Assembly (NCBI RefSeq): GCF_020804225.1 | Contig: NZ_WJBI01000005.1 | Location: 1 to 64,000 of the forward strand | Direction of reading: 5' to 3' | Source of the DNA: Methanosarcina sp. DH2 | Lineage (GTDB): Archaea; Halobacteriota; Methanosarcinia; Methanosarcinales; Methanosarcinaceae | Length of the DNA stretch: 64,000 nt | Shown: piece after piece, positions 16,875 to 27,130 of the stretch | Layout of the letters: every line of letters starts with the position of its first letter | How positions within the stretch are numbered: position 1 is the stretch's first letter | Made by a program: the position numbers and the translations under genes | The notes under the pieces: model-generated | Seen by the model: only the letters and a program-made list of their open reading frames with translations | Told to the model about the DNA's origin: nothing | Database searches by the model: none

Positions 16875-18356
16875 TCACCGTACAGACTTCTTACCCTTTT
16901 CAGGGCCGGAATGAACCTGACTTGTTTTTCCTCTCACCAGAGATGCGAATACTCCGATAATGCAGAATATCGTAAACAAGATAAATGCATAATGCAGGCT
17001 CGAAATAAATTGGGGATAATACTCAGGTGTGATTTCTACCGGGCCGATGACAACCGCAAAGATCATCATTGCAATACCCATCGAGAGCATCTGGCCAACT
17101 AGCCTCATAGTCCCGTTCATTCCTGATGCAACGCCGTAGAACTTTCTATCAACCGAGCTCATGATAGCATTCGTATTAGGGGATGAAAAGAGCCCGAAGC
17201 CTGCGCCGAGTATAAGGAGGATGATAACCAGGTACCATATGGGAGTCTCATCTGTGAGGAAAATAAGGAGAAAAAGCCCAAAAGAAGTGATTGCCATCCC
17301 TGCAGATGCAACAATGCGCGGCTCAATCCTGTCAGAGAGCCTCCCGGCAATTGGCGAAATCATAGCCTGGACAACCGGCTGCGCTACAAGGATCATTCCA
17401 GCATGTTCCGGCGTGAATCCTTTTGTGTACTGGAGATCGAGGCTCAAGAGAAAGGTCACTGCAAAAGTTGCACTGTAGTTAATAAGCGCAGATAAGTTCG
17501 AAAGGGCAAAAACCCGGTTTTTTGTGAGGAGCCGGATGTCAAGAACAGGAAAAGGTACCCGCATTTCATAAAGGGCAAAGACGATCATCCCGACAATTCC
17601 GGCTGCTATGAGAACAGCCCCTTTAACATCAGGAAGAATTGAAAACCCATACATAAGAGCAACAATTGCCACGCTGTAGATGACGGATCCTGTCAGGTCG
17701 AATTTCTCTCCTTTGCACTCAAGCCAGTCACCTTTCAGCTTCCAGAGAATAAGAAGAACAGCTATGATGCCGATAGGAACATTTACAAAGAAAATGCTCC
17801 TCCAGCCGAGATAATGCGTCATCATGCCGCCAAGGAAAGGACCAAGAGAAAGCCCAAGATAGACTGCAGTAATATAAATCCCGAGAACTTTTCCGCGCTC
17901 TCCGGGCGGGAAAACAGAAGTAAGGATAGCAACCCCGGTCCCGAAGATCATGGCACTCCCCAAGCCCTGGAAAATCCGGATTCCGATAAGCATTTCAGTT
18001 GAAGTTACCATGGTCATTAACAGGGACGCAAGACTGAAAATAGCAATGCCGTAGAGAAATACCTTTTTCCTTCCGTAAATATCTGCAATTTTTCCGAACG
18101 GGACAAGAAAAACTGCTGAAGATAGGAGGTACGCGGTTGCAACCCAGGAAAGGTCGATCGCGTTCATGTGAAATTCCGCGCCGATTGTAGGCAGGGCAAT
18201 ATTTACTGCCGACCCGTCAAAGGGTGTGATAAATCCGGAAAGTATCGCGATCAGGAGTACAACTCGTTTTTCTGCAGTAACGTCAGGACTATCAGCAGTA
18301 CGACAGATTTCCGGAATTTCAGCAGATGATCCGGTTTTTCTCATTTCTTTTACCAT
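16875..18356 (-). CDS. MFS multidrug exporter, DHA2 (14-TM) family
   Basis: About 493 residues with 14 predicted membrane helices. Motif A is GKIADIYGRKKVFLYG, and PFDGSAVNIALPTIG in TM1 is characteristic of EmrB/QacA-type proton-coupled exporters, as is the long motif-C-like region LGIYITAVYLGLSLGPFLGG. It is probably a drug or metabolite exporter in the cytoplasmic membrane; the substrate cannot be read from sequence. ATG 18356 is preferred because GTGAT precedes it at the right distance; the frame opens at a GTG at 18365. It is a single gene. Confidence 0.88.
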   Translation of the reverse strand: MVKEMRKTGSSAEIPEICRTADSPDVTAEKRVVLLIAILSGFITPFDGSAVNIALPTIGAEFHMNAIDLSWVATAYLLSSAVFLVPFGKIADIYGRKKVFLYGIAIFSLASLLMTMVTSTEMLIGIRIFQGLGSAMIFGTGVAILTSVFPPGERGKVLGIYITAVYLGLSLGPFLGGMMTHYLGWRSIFFVNVPIGIIAVLLILWKLKGDWLECKGEKFDLTGSVIYSVAIVALMYGFSILPDVKGAVLIAAGIVGMIVFALYEMRVPFPVLDIRLLTKNRVFALSNLSALINYSATFAVTFLLSLDLQYTKGFTPEHAGMILVAQPVVQAMISPIAGRLSDRIEPRIVASAGMAITSFGLFLLIFLTDETPIWYLVIILLILGAGFGLFSSPNTNAIMSSVDRKFYGVASGMNGTMRLVGQMLSMGIAMMIFAVVIGPVEITPEYYPQFISSLHYAFILFTIFCIIGVFASLVRGKTSQVHSGPEKGKKSVR

Positions 18357-19338
18357 ATGTATCACTGATCAGAAGAGCATAATTTCCTATCTGGAGAGTC
18401 TGGAGATTGCAGCAGGTTTATCACGGGATATGACTTTAAGCAGTAATACTTTTCCTCAGGATATTTTCATCAATGTTGGCTAATCAAGAAACTTAGTATA
18501 ACCTGCTTGTTATTAAATATTGTACCATTCAACCGGATTTTGAACAAAACCTCAGATTACTGAATGCCGATTGTATAAGTTATGAATGAAAAAACAGGAT
18601 TCTTTGACCCGGAAAATGAACCTGAGTTTTGTAAAGTCTGATAATTTATATCAATCCTTATCAATCTGTTGATATCATTCCAAGGTACCCGAAAATAGCA
18701 TCCTTAGATTTTACCCCTACGCTAAAATAATCTAAATTCAATGTGCCAGCCAGGTAAACATTTTTACATTTTTCCTTAATTTAGAAATTCCGTTTTTAGA
18801 TTTTTTACTTTTGGCTTTTTAGCAGTTTTTCATGTTGTTTTCTCTTCCTTTTTTTCGCGGGAAAGTTTCCTCTCCTGCGTCGAGAGTGACAGGAACGACT
18901 CATTATAGTGAATAAGGTTACACGGGTCAGAAAATTTGTACTCTAATCCTTTTTGGGACTCTTGAGCAAAGTTCATTGCTATGAGCCATAAATTAGTCCT
19001 CTTGAGCGTAGCGAAAAGGACCGCGTACTCCCGAGGCGCAATTCGGGCGGGATAGAATAATCGATCAAAATGAGAAAAGCAAATTAAGTTATATAAGTAA
19101 AATAAACTTATCCTAAGGGCAGATTAAAAGCTTTTTCCGGTTGGTAAAAGTAAATCTTAAAAACTTGGAAAAGCAGCAGGATAGCGAGATAAGTAGTAAT
19201 AAGAAAAAATAAATGGACTATTTCACAAGTTAAGACAACAAGATTAAGCCCGGGGCAATGAGATTAAGTTTATAAGATATTAATGATTAAGGGATTCGAC
19301 TAGGTTTACACAGATATTATAGAGGTCATAGACTTACA
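18357..19338. other. Intergenic region with dispersed repeat
   Basis: No gene is seen. The 18835-19050 part is one copy of a dispersed intergenic element described separately; the rest is AT-rich and must hold the promoter of the CNNM-like gene. Confidence 0.6.
18835..19050 (+). repeat. Dispersed intergenic repeat, copy 1
   Basis: Shared blocks in order are TTTTCTCTTC, GGGAAAG, a CGTCGAG.GTGAC block, ATAGTGAATAA, CCATAAATTAGTCCTCTTGA, GTAGCGAAAAGGACC and a CTCGGG/CCCGAG-type end. The same order occurs at 46322-46575, and part of it in reverse at 40762-40812. There is no coding potential, and the element is likely non-autonomous or transcribed and structured. Confidence 0.65.
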
Positions 19339-20460
19339 ATGAATGAAATCATTACCTGGATACTGATTGTACTTTGCCTGACACAGTCTGCTATTTTTTC
19401 AGGGCTGACGATCGGTATTTTCGGCCTTGGAAGACTGAGGCTTGAGATTGAAGCCGAAGCAAATAATAAAGATGCAATTAAAATCCTGCAGGTCCGGCGT
19501 GATTCCAATTTCCTGCTTACGACTATGCTCTGGGGGAACGTAGGCGTAAATGTACTTATTGCTCTGCTTACAGATTCCGTAATGGCAGGAACCTCAGCTT
19601 TTCTCTTCTCTACCTTTGGTATTACCTGTTTCGGAGAGATTGCGCCTCAGGCTTATTTTTCCAGAAACGCGCTTGCGCTTGGGGCAAAGCTGACTCCTCT
19701 TGTCCGCTTTTACCAGATGCTGCTCTATCCGGTTGCAAAACCAACAGCTCTTATTCTTGACTGGTGGCTTGGCAGAGAAAAACTTGAGCTTTTCAGGGAG
19801 CAAGCTATGAGAATCATGCTCGAAAAGCATATAGAATCCGGAAAGTCTGATATCGGTACTTTTGAAGGGATCGGAGCCCTGAACTTTCTTTCCATTGATG
19901 ATGTCAACATTTCTGACGAAGGTTCCATAATAGACCAGAGGAGCATCATCTCTCTCCCCGTAGAAAATAACCGTCCTGTTTTCCCTTCATTCAAAAGGGA
20001 ACCTTCCGATCCTTTCCTGCAGAAAATAGAAGCATCCGGAAAAAAATGGGTAATCGTCACCAACCCGGCAGATGAGCCTGTAATGGTGCTCGATGCGGAC
20101 GGCTTCCTGAGGGATGCGGTCTATAAGAAAGGTCCTTTCATTCCGCTTTCTTACTGCCATTTCCCTGTAGTGGTAAAATCTCCCAAAACCAGGCTTGAGA
20201 AAGTAATCCGACAGTTCAAGGTATATCCGCAGTACCCTGAAGACGATGTGATTGATCAGGACCTGATTCTGTACTGGGGTGAGGAAAAGCGTATAGTAAC
20301 AGGGTCGGATATCCTGGGCCGTCTGCTCCGCGGAATTGTGGTAGAATGTGAACTGGGATCGGGGTGTGAGATACCTGTTCCTCCTTCACAGTCCGGAATC
20401 GTCAGAAGGACAGTTTTGAGGAAAGGAAAGAGAGGAGAAACCAGAGAGTCGAAGAAGTAA
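19339..20460 (+). CDS. CNNM/CorB-like DUF21 membrane protein
   Basis: A 373-residue protein with a DUF21 transmembrane domain (about 1-150) bearing FSGLTIGIFGLGRLRLEIEAE and GEIAPQAYFSRNALALG, the signatures of the CNNM/CorB/CorC group linked to magnesium transport. The cytoplasmic part is shorter and less CBS-like than in the neighbour at 20873, and no clear CorC_HlyC domain is seen. It is probably a cation-transport-related membrane protein. The two DUF21 genes lie in tandem with a 412-base gap, perhaps from an old duplication. Start ATG 19339. Confidence 0.75.
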   Translation: MNEIITWILIVLCLTQSAIFSGLTIGIFGLGRLRLEIEAEANNKDAIKILQVRRDSNFLLTTMLWGNVGVNVLIALLTDSVMAGTSAFLFSTFGITCFGEIAPQAYFSRNALALGAKLTPLVRFYQMLLYPVAKPTALILDWWLGREKLELFREQAMRIMLEKHIESGKSDIGTFEGIGALNFLSIDDVNISDEGSIIDQRSIISLPVENNRPVFPSFKREPSDPFLQKIEASGKKWVIVTNPADEPVMVLDADGFLRDAVYKKGPFIPLSYCHFPVVVKSPKTRLEKVIRQFKVYPQYPEDDVIDQDLILYWGEEKRIVTGSDILGRLLRGIVVECELGSGCEIPVPPSQSGIVRRTVLRKGKRGETRESKK

Positions 20461-20872
20461 CAAAAAGGTCACTAAAGAGGAAATCTTTAGTGAGTTTGAG
20501 GCAGCTTTTGCTATTTGTTTTTCTTTAAAAATTCCGATGGCAGGTGGCAGGTAAGATCAATATGAATATGCTGAAAACACGGAGGCTTCTTTTCGTTTTA
20601 CCTCCTTTTTCTCAGGAATTTTTTCCTTTGTTTCTCTTTTCAAAAGAATAGGAAATTCAAAGGTATTACAATGCAGTTTTGCCTGAGTTTAACAGCAGCG
20701 AATCTTCTTTGCCCATGCCCCTGATCCTTCTCATCCCCTTACCTTTCTCATCAACAGTTATTTCCTTTCCTTAGAAAAAGATTCTTCCGTGAGGTTTAAA
20801 GGGCTCATGGCTTGTTTCAGGAGACCTGTGCTGTAAATAGTTTTAAATTATAATCCATCCAATACCTGAAAA
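20461..20872. other. Intergenic gap
   Basis: About 410 bases between the two DUF21 genes. No gene, RNA or strong repeat is seen; it should contain the promoter of the second gene. Confidence 0.4.
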
Positions 20873-22216
20873 ATGTCTTATTTCTTTGAAATAACCGCTG
20901 TCCTTGTTCTTATCGCACTCAATGGCATCTTTGCTATGTCAGAATTTGCCATTGTTTCAGCTAAGAAAACCCGCCTCAGGCAGCGGGCGGAAGAAGGAGA
21001 TACACAGGCAGCTGCTGCACTTAAACTCGCGAATGAACCCACTCCGTTCCTCTCGACGATCCAGATAGGAATCACCCTGGTGGGTATCTTTGCCGGTGCA
21101 TTTGGTGGAGCCACAATAGCAAAAGGACTGGCGAGCTATCTTCGAGAATTCCCTGCTCTTGTTCCGTACAGCAGTGCGCTCAGCATTACGCTTGTAGTGC
21201 TCGTAATCACCTATCTGACCTTAGTCTTTGGAGAACTTGTTCCAAAGCGGCTTGCACTTAATAACGCGGAAACAATTGCCTCTCGCGTTGCAAAACCTAT
21301 GTTCTTCTTTTCTCTCATAGCAAAACCGCTGGTAATTATTCTAAGTCATTCAACCGAGGTCGTGCTACGGTTAATGAGGGTCCGGAAGACAACCGGGCCA
21401 CCGGTAACAGAAGAGGAAATCAAGATTATGATTGAGGAAGGAACCGAAGCTGGAGTATTTGAAAGAGCCGAACTGAGTATGATAAAAGGTGTTTTTGATA
21501 TTGGTGACCGCCGCGTTGAGTCCCTGATGACGCATCGCACTGATATTATCGCGCTCGATTTGAGCGATCCCGCCGATGAGAACCTGCGGAAGATGATTGG
21601 AAGTGGTCGATCCAATTTTCCGGCATACGAAAGAGATCTGGACAATATTGTCGGTATGGTATCCGTAAAGGATGTCCTGGCAAGACTTGTTGAAGGCGGT
21701 CCCGCCGATATCAGAGTCTCGGTCACGAAACCTCTCTTTGCACCAGAAGCTATTACGGTCCTGAAACTCCTTGAATCGTTCAAGGAAACCGGCGTACATG
21801 TTGCCCTGATAACTGATGAATATGGAAGTATCCAGGGCATTATTACCCTGCATGATATTCTTGAAGCTATAGTGGGTGATGTCCATACCCTTGGCGAGCC
21901 GGTAGAAACCCAGGTGGTGGCTCGAGAGGATGGTTCCTGGCTTATCGACGGGGATACACCCATTGAAAATTTAAAGGAAGTCTTATCCGTGCATTCCTTT
22001 CCAGGAGAGAAAGAGGGGTATTACCGGACTATTGCCGGGCTGATCCTGTTCATCTTGCAGCGGATCCCTAAAACAGGAGATCATATCGAATTCAGGGGGC
22101 TGCGCTACGAGGTAGTTGACATGGATGGCAATCGAATAGACAAAGTGCTGGTCACGCAAATTCCCACTTCAGGAAAGATAGAAGAAAACACAGAGCAAAA
22201 AAGAAGCAAAGAGTAA
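20873..22216 (+). CDS. CNNM/CorC-family transporter-associated protein (DUF21-CBS-CorC)
   Basis: 447 residues with the full architecture. A DUF21 membrane domain (about 1-190) holds NGIFAMSEFAIVSAKKTRLRQ and FGELVPKRLALN. It is followed by a CBS pair (about 210-335; VESLMTHRTDIIALD, GIITLHDILEAIVGD) and a C-terminal CorC_HlyC domain (DGSWLIDGDTPIENLKEVL). Such proteins act in magnesium or cobalt transport or efflux at the membrane; older annotation as hemolysin is misleading. It is single and has its own promoter. Confidence 0.88.
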   Translation: MSYFFEITAVLVLIALNGIFAMSEFAIVSAKKTRLRQRAEEGDTQAAAALKLANEPTPFLSTIQIGITLVGIFAGAFGGATIAKGLASYLREFPALVPYSSALSITLVVLVITYLTLVFGELVPKRLALNNAETIASRVAKPMFFFSLIAKPLVIILSHSTEVVLRLMRVRKTTGPPVTEEEIKIMIEEGTEAGVFERAELSMIKGVFDIGDRRVESLMTHRTDIIALDLSDPADENLRKMIGSGRSNFPAYERDLDNIVGMVSVKDVLARLVEGGPADIRVSVTKPLFAPEAITVLKLLESFKETGVHVALITDEYGSIQGIITLHDILEAIVGDVHTLGEPVETQVVAREDGSWLIDGDTPIENLKEVLSVHSFPGEKEGYYRTIAGLILFILQRIPKTGDHIEFRGLRYEVVDMDGNRIDKVLVTQIPTSGKIEENTEQKRSKE

Positions 22217-22281
22217 AAGTCAAAGAACAAAAAAGAGTGATTATAAAAAAGAAATAAAGGTAAAATGAAGTAGAGATCACT

Positions 22282-22328
22282 CTTTAGTTACTCTTTCTCT
22301 TTAGTTACTCTTTCTCTTTAGTTACTCC
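22282..22328. repeat. 17-bp tandem repeat at a gene end
   Basis: The unit CTTTAGTTACTCTTTCT occurs about 2.7 times, and the last copy contains the stop codon of the SagB-like gene (minus strand). The repeat has therefore grown at or from the coding end. Confidence 0.75.
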
Positions 22329-23998
22329 TTATATGCAGGGAAGGTCACAACACCAATTTCCTGAAGAGGCGAGCCCACTGCAAAGTGGTAGAGGTCCTGG
22401 TACTCAAGCCCTTTAAGCCCAAGAGTTTCGTGCAAAGGGTCGTCGAAAAAACATCCTATCCCGCAGCCCCTGAAACCGCGAGCTTCTGCTTCAAGATATA
22501 GTAGCTGTCCCAGGATTCCGCATTCCCAGAAAAGATAAGGGTACATCCATGAGCCGGATGTTTTCAGAGGCTCTTCGAACTCAGAAAGCATACAGGCAGT
22601 AAAACAGGCATCTGCCGCCTTTCTCTGCGCACATGAAAGCTGGGCTGCAAAATCGTGCAGTTCCTCTTCCACAAGCATGTAAAGTTCAAGATCATAAGGG
22701 CAGCTTTCAGGCTTTTCCCACAAAAAATCCGACCTGAAGGCGGTTTTAAACTCCTCTTTTTCTCCGGGCTTCCGCAGGAAGATATAAAGACCGGGAAGAA
22801 GCCCCTTTACCCTGTTTACAAAAAGGAGGAGGTGTGCAAAGGGCCCGAAAGCAAGCGTCTCGAAAAACGGGTTTTTATCTGGAAGGGTTTTCCGTAATAT
22901 GCCGTAGAAACTCTCTTCGTCCATGTAAGCACTGTTATTCATTTCCAGGGCACTTCTCCGCCTGTGAATCACACTACGGAGAGGGACTGTATCCAGACCT
23001 GAATGAATTCCGTAGCCGGAAATCGTTCCGGATAAAGCTGTAGCTCGCCTTTCAGGCTTTAGTTCCGGTTTTCTTTCATTGATATGGGAAGTTTCTTCCT
23101 TTCTGGTTATTGAAGCAGCCTTTTCAATGGCAGCCCATTCTACATGTGCAGGGCTCAAACGGTTCGGAACCCCGTTCCAGGAAAACTTTTCAAAATCAGG
23201 AAGTGCAGATGAAGAAATCTTGCCTGACGGACATTCCTTTCCTGCAGGATAAACTGCAAGCAGACAGGCAGGATCCTCTTTTTCAGGGCCCTGTCTTCCG
23301 AAAACGCCCAGAAGTTTTGCTATGTCCTCTGAACCCATATCCACAAGAAGGCGTGTTCTCCAGCCAAGTCCTGCTGCAGCAAAGGTAAGGGCAGCAATGG
23401 CATGTCCGAGGTCATGGTTTGCATACCTGAAAGCCCGGATGCCATATTTCCACGCAACCCGCCAGTAAATTGAAGTAAGCCCTATGAAAAATGTGCCTTC
23501 CGGAAATCCCGAACTCATCTTTTCCCAGGTTTCCCTGGAAAATTCTGCTCTTAATTCGAGGGCATGCGGCAAAGGAGAATAATGGCATACCGAAGGTTTT
23601 CCCAGAAGTTCCGGGACCGGACCGGAAATAAGGTAAACCTCTGTTGGGTGAAGGTTTCCGCTTGAAGGATTGATGCGAAGAGTCCATCTTGCCCACCCTG
23701 ATTTTTTCCATACTGAAAGAGCGAAGCTATCAAAAAAAAGTTGAGAAATGTTATTCCTGTTCAGCCCCGAAGGCTCCAATTTCTCCGGAGAAAATACCTG
23801 TTCATAGGCAGGAAAAAGTTCGGACCTTATATCTTCTTCACTCCAGGTATCGAGCTTTAGAACTGGAACTCCCTTGTAGTTGAGAAAAGGGTCTGGCTTT
23901 ATCTCCATTTCAAGAAGTCGAGGACCGGGAGCATAGGCTTTAAAGCCATGCTTGCTAGCCTGATGATAAGACAATATAGATTCAATTTCTTCGTTCAT
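22322..23998 (-). CDS. SagB/ThcOx-like double nitroreductase-fold oxidoreductase
   Basis: 558 residues containing two nitroreductase-like halves. The N-terminal half has WTLRINPSSGNLHPTEVYLI and DLGHAIAALTFAAAGLGW. The C-terminal half has HRRRSALEMN and the end RGFRGCGIGCFFDDPLHETLG. This doubled layout is seen in SagB-type dehydrogenases, which oxidise azoline rings in peptide natural products, but also in many free-standing proteins of unknown substrate. No YcaO or precursor gene lies nearby, so a thiazole/oxazole pathway is not supported here. Start ATG 23998. Confidence 0.75.
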   Translation of the reverse strand: MNEEIESILSYHQASKHGFKAYAPGPRLLEMEIKPDPFLNYKGVPVLKLDTWSEEDIRSELFPAYEQVFSPEKLEPSGLNRNNISQLFFDSFALSVWKKSGWARWTLRINPSSGNLHPTEVYLISGPVPELLGKPSVCHYSPLPHALELRAEFSRETWEKMSSGFPEGTFFIGLTSIYWRVAWKYGIRAFRYANHDLGHAIAALTFAAAGLGWRTRLLVDMGSEDIAKLLGVFGRQGPEKEDPACLLAVYPAGKECPSGKISSSALPDFEKFSWNGVPNRLSPAHVEWAAIEKAASITRKEETSHINERKPELKPERRATALSGTISGYGIHSGLDTVPLRSVIHRRRSALEMNNSAYMDEESFYGILRKTLPDKNPFFETLAFGPFAHLLLFVNRVKGLLPGLYIFLRKPGEKEEFKTAFRSDFLWEKPESCPYDLELYMLVEEELHDFAAQLSCAQRKAADACFTACMLSEFEEPLKTSGSWMYPYLFWECGILGQLLYLEAEARGFRGCGIGCFFDDPLHETLGLKGLEYQDLYHFAVGSPLQEIGVVTFPAYKE

Positions 23999-24164
23999 AA
24001 CAGGGCACCAGCTTTTTACTATCTCATAAGTTACTATCCCATAAGTTACAATCTGGAGATTATGGCTTTTACTGATAGCCGATAGATTGCATTTTCAGGT
24101 CCATTGTTTGAAATTATAACTCGCAGTTTACATTCGGGCTCAAAATCTATGGCTCGCTGTTTGT

Positions 24165-24290
24165 AGAAATTATACATTTCGAAGATTATACGTTTCGAGG
24201 ATTACACATTTCGAAGATTATACGTTTCGAAAATTATGTCTTCGAGGTATCATACTTTCAAGATATCATGCCTTCAAGGTACCATGCTTC
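24165..24290. repeat. Degenerate tandem repeat
   Basis: About six imperfect 17-20 bp units around TTTCGAAGATTATACG, drifting into TTCAAGATATCATGC, lie between the SagB-like and DJ-1 genes. No coding sense is seen. Confidence 0.7.
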
Positions 24291-24303
24291 ACATTTAGAG
24301 GGA

Positions 24304-24846
24304 TCATGCTTTTTTCAGGGCTTTAAGGACGGCTTTTCCAAAGGCTTCCGCACTTTTAGGGTCCCGTCCTGTCACCACCTTGCCCGAAACTACAACATCA
24401 CTGTCTTTATAGACAGCCCCATGCTCGTTAAGTTCGTTTACGGTATCAGGGCTATTAAAAACAGTGCTTTCTTTACCTTTCAGAATGCCTGCTCTTGCCA
24501 GAACAACAGGAGAAACACAGATTGCAGAAATCACTATTTTCAAAGAGTCTGCTTTTTTTACGAGTTCGCGCAGATACTGGTTGTCCCAGAGAAACTTTCT
24601 TGAACCTGGTCCTCCGGAAATGACAATTGCATCATAATCTGCAATCCTGGCTTCGGATATCCTGAGATCAGGTTTGATCGTCCCTCCCAGTGTCCCTTTT
24701 GCAGTTTCCGTAAACTCGGCTGCGACCGTAACTTTTGCCCCTGCAGCTTCAAATATCTGCTTTGGAACAAAGCATTCTTCGTCCCTGAACTGCTCCTGAG
24801 CAATAACAAGCAAAATCCTTTTACCTTTATATTCGGGTTCTGTCAT
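24304..24846 (-). CDS. DJ-1/PfpI-family protein
   Basis: About 180 residues with the DJ-1/PfpI flavodoxin-like fold: KRILLVIAQEQFRDEE at the start, DYDAIVISGGPGSRKF, and the nucleophile elbow AICVSPVVLARAG with the conserved Cys. Family members are deglycase, protease-like or chaperone proteins and the exact activity cannot be told. The start is placed at ATG 24846 because GGAAGGT lies 6 bases upstream, although the frame opens at 24906. It is a single gene. Confidence 0.85.
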   Translation of the reverse strand: MTEPEYKGKRILLVIAQEQFRDEECFVPKQIFEAAGAKVTVAAEFTETAKGTLGGTIKPDLRISEARIADYDAIVISGGPGSRKFLWDNQYLRELVKKADSLKIVISAICVSPVVLARAGILKGKESTVFNSPDTVNELNEHGAVYKDSDVVVSGKVVTGRDPKSAEAFGKAVLKALKKA

Positions 24847-25331
24847 CTGGCTACCTTCCTTTAAATATAAAAAATAAGATTTCTGGTTATCCAAATTTAA
24901 AATCAATAGAGGCTGAAGAAAGATAGATTACTGAGAGACAGGATTTGATGTCTCATATCAAATCCTTCAATGTATCCGAAAAGATCGAAACCAAACGTTG
25001 ATAGTTTCCTCACCTGAGAACTGAAGTAGACATGCAGTCTTACTCAGATATTCATTAACTCAGATACTAATTAAAGAACACTGCAGTAACCCACCCATGT
25101 AAGAATATATTCTTGAAGATATAAAGGGATGTCTTTTAGAAATAAAAGATTTTTATGGGAGAATTAAAGGTTCAAACATTTCAGGTTAAAACAAGATTTA
25201 GTGAAATTGCCAGATCTGCGGAATTGCCGGATCTGCGGAATTGCCGGATCTGCGGAATTACCAGATTCAGCGGAATTTACATATTTTATGTTCTGATATT
25301 AAAAATTTGAGTACATCAAACATTAATTGAA
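24847..25331. other. Intergenic gap
   Basis: About 480 AT-rich bases between DJ-1 and DUF92 genes, both on the minus strand. Besides the 17-bp tandem repeat at 25206-25274 nothing is seen. Confidence 0.4.
25206..25274. repeat. 17-bp tandem repeat, four copies
   Basis: Unit ATTGCCGGATCTGCGGA, with the two middle copies identical and the outer ones slightly changed. It lies downstream of the DUF92 gene. Confidence 0.8.
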
Positions 25332-26693
25332 TTAAAGCCCTGATACCAGAAGATATATTCCTGCTGAAATGCCTGCCCCAGCAAAGGTTGCAACAAAGTT
25401 TACTCCGCTGTTTGAGAGCAGCCCTCTCTTTTGGAGAGTAGCCCCGAGAAGACTGTCTACGTTTGTTCCAAAAAAGCCTCCTGCAGTTGTAACAAGGACT
25501 GAAAGCAGAAGGTCGTCAGATATCCCAAGAACATAGCCTAACACGCCTATGATTGCAGAACCGAAAATTGCAGCAAGTTCGCCAAGTGGGGAAACAGCCC
25601 CATCGGCTCCGGGTTCCGAAAGCTTGAGAGTTGTGATCATTCTGGGCCTTCCTTTTGCCGTGGTTCCTATCTCACTCGCTAGAGTATCGCCCGTAGCGGT
25701 TGCAACAGTACCCATATAGGCATAAATAATCGGAAGGCCCTGTTCCGGAAAGATGCCGTACGCTACTGCCAGAACAAGGGCTGCGGTACTGTTCGAGAAT
25801 ACGTTTTCATAACTCCTGATTCCGTCTTTTGCCTGAGCAATGCCGATTGATTCCTTGTATGCATACTTGTACCTGGTAAACCCGCCTCCCAGGATGAAAA
25901 AAGTAAGCAGAAGCAAAAACCACTGAAACTCACTAAAAACAATTATCAGGACTCCGAGAAGGGCAGCACTGAGAAGGGCAGAAACGTCGGCAATTTTCGC
26001 CCTGTAAGCCAGCGCGCCTAGGAAAAGGGAAAAGGCAAGAGCTACAAGCATTTTCTCAGGAGGCACCCAGTACCTGAACTCCTCAAAAATCCACATCGTC
26101 ATCCCCGCCCCTACAGGCACCGGGATATTTCGATCTATCTTTGAAGGAATGGACTCAAAAAGTGAGCCTGTAACTGCTCCAATGACAGCTATGAAAAAGA
26201 TAAAGTTATACGAGACTGGAAGCTCCTGCCAGTAGACGATCCAGCTTGCTGAAAGAAATGCCGCAATAATCCTGAGTGCAAGAAAAATCGAACTCCACAT
26301 TAATGAAAAACTTTTCTTTTTCATCCTGCTTCTTTTGGATTCTAAATCAGCTGTGAAACCTCTTTCCGAAAAAAAAGAGCTGTGATTTCCTACAGCTGCA
26401 ACTGCAAAGGCGGCGAGGACTATATAAAATGGGAATGTGTACGATAGGTCTTTAGTAACTGCAGAAACAAGCAGCATCAGCGTAAGGGAAAAAGAAAGGC
26501 TGACTGCATCCCTGCTGCAGGAAAGAAACTTTCCGGAAAACCTCAGTCCCAGGAAAAGGATAAGAGAAAGAAGGAGGAGGAGATCTACCCCTGCAAAAGG
26601 AGCTATCAGAATAAGCAGGAGATACAGTATATGCATCACGGGAATTCCGTGAAAGGAACACCCATTTTCGAGAAGGGGGGTAGCTCTGTTCAT
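25332..26693 (-). CDS. DUF92 membrane protein
   Basis: 453 residues, strongly hydrophobic with about 12 membrane helices. The C-terminal half holds the DUF92 core: GDTLASEIGTTAKGRPRMIT and GADGAVSPLGELAAIFGSA, then GFFGTNVDSLLGATLQKRGLL. Related plant and cyanobacterial proteins phosphorylate phytyl phosphate, so a role in prenyl phosphate or lipid metabolism is possible for the archaeal members, but it is not established. The true start may be ATG 26636, just before the first helix, because the first 19 residues are hydrophilic and no ribosome site favours 26693. Confidence 0.75.
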   Translation of the reverse strand: MNRATPLLENGCSFHGIPVMHILYLLLILIAPFAGVDLLLLLSLILFLGLRFSGKFLSCSRDAVSLSFSLTLMLLVSAVTKDLSYTFPFYIVLAAFAVAAVGNHSSFFSERGFTADLESKRSRMKKKSFSLMWSSIFLALRIIAAFLSASWIVYWQELPVSYNFIFFIAVIGAVTGSLFESIPSKIDRNIPVPVGAGMTMWIFEEFRYWVPPEKMLVALAFSLFLGALAYRAKIADVSALLSAALLGVLIIVFSEFQWFLLLLTFFILGGGFTRYKYAYKESIGIAQAKDGIRSYENVFSNSTAALVLAVAYGIFPEQGLPIIYAYMGTVATATGDTLASEIGTTAKGRPRMITTLKLSEPGADGAVSPLGELAAIFGSAIIGVLGYVLGISDDLLLSVLVTTAGGFFGTNVDSLLGATLQKRGLLSNSGVNFVATFAGAGISAGIYLLVSGL

Positions 26694-27130
26694 TATAGGA
26701 CATCTTTTGTTTTTTATTCTTCCTGAGAAGCTACATAGAATAGGCTTTTCTTTATAAATAGATAGTTGTTTTTCCTTCAGACAAGTGTTTAAAAATGAAA
26801 CAAGACTTAAAAATATTTATATATTATTAACTTAGGCTCGGAAAACTTTTTGCGTCAACTCTGGCGGTTATTCAAAGGGCGGAGTAACTTTTTGCCATCA
26901 ATTTCACTCCAAATACACTTGCTGCTAATTTTGTATCTCAGAGAGTATTTTTCACCTGCGATCAAGAGAAAGCTTTTCGCGAATCTTTTTTAAGTAGTTT
27001 TCGGTCTTCTTTTGCTATAAGAATCATATGGTTAAGGATAAGTGTATTAGCAAGCAGACAGATAATTATTGCAGTTAACAAATCCAGAATGGTTGAGATC
27101 TAACTTTACTCTTGTTGTGAGGGGAAAATA
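26694..27130. other. Divergent promoter region
   Basis: About 440 bases between divergently transcribed genes. No gene is seen; ATG 27131 is preceded by GTGAGGGG, a good ribosome site. Confidence 0.4.

Noticed and set aside
22322-23998. Azole-forming peptide cluster around the SagB-like gene
   Set aside because: No YcaO cyclodehydratase, precursor peptide or export gene is adjacent.
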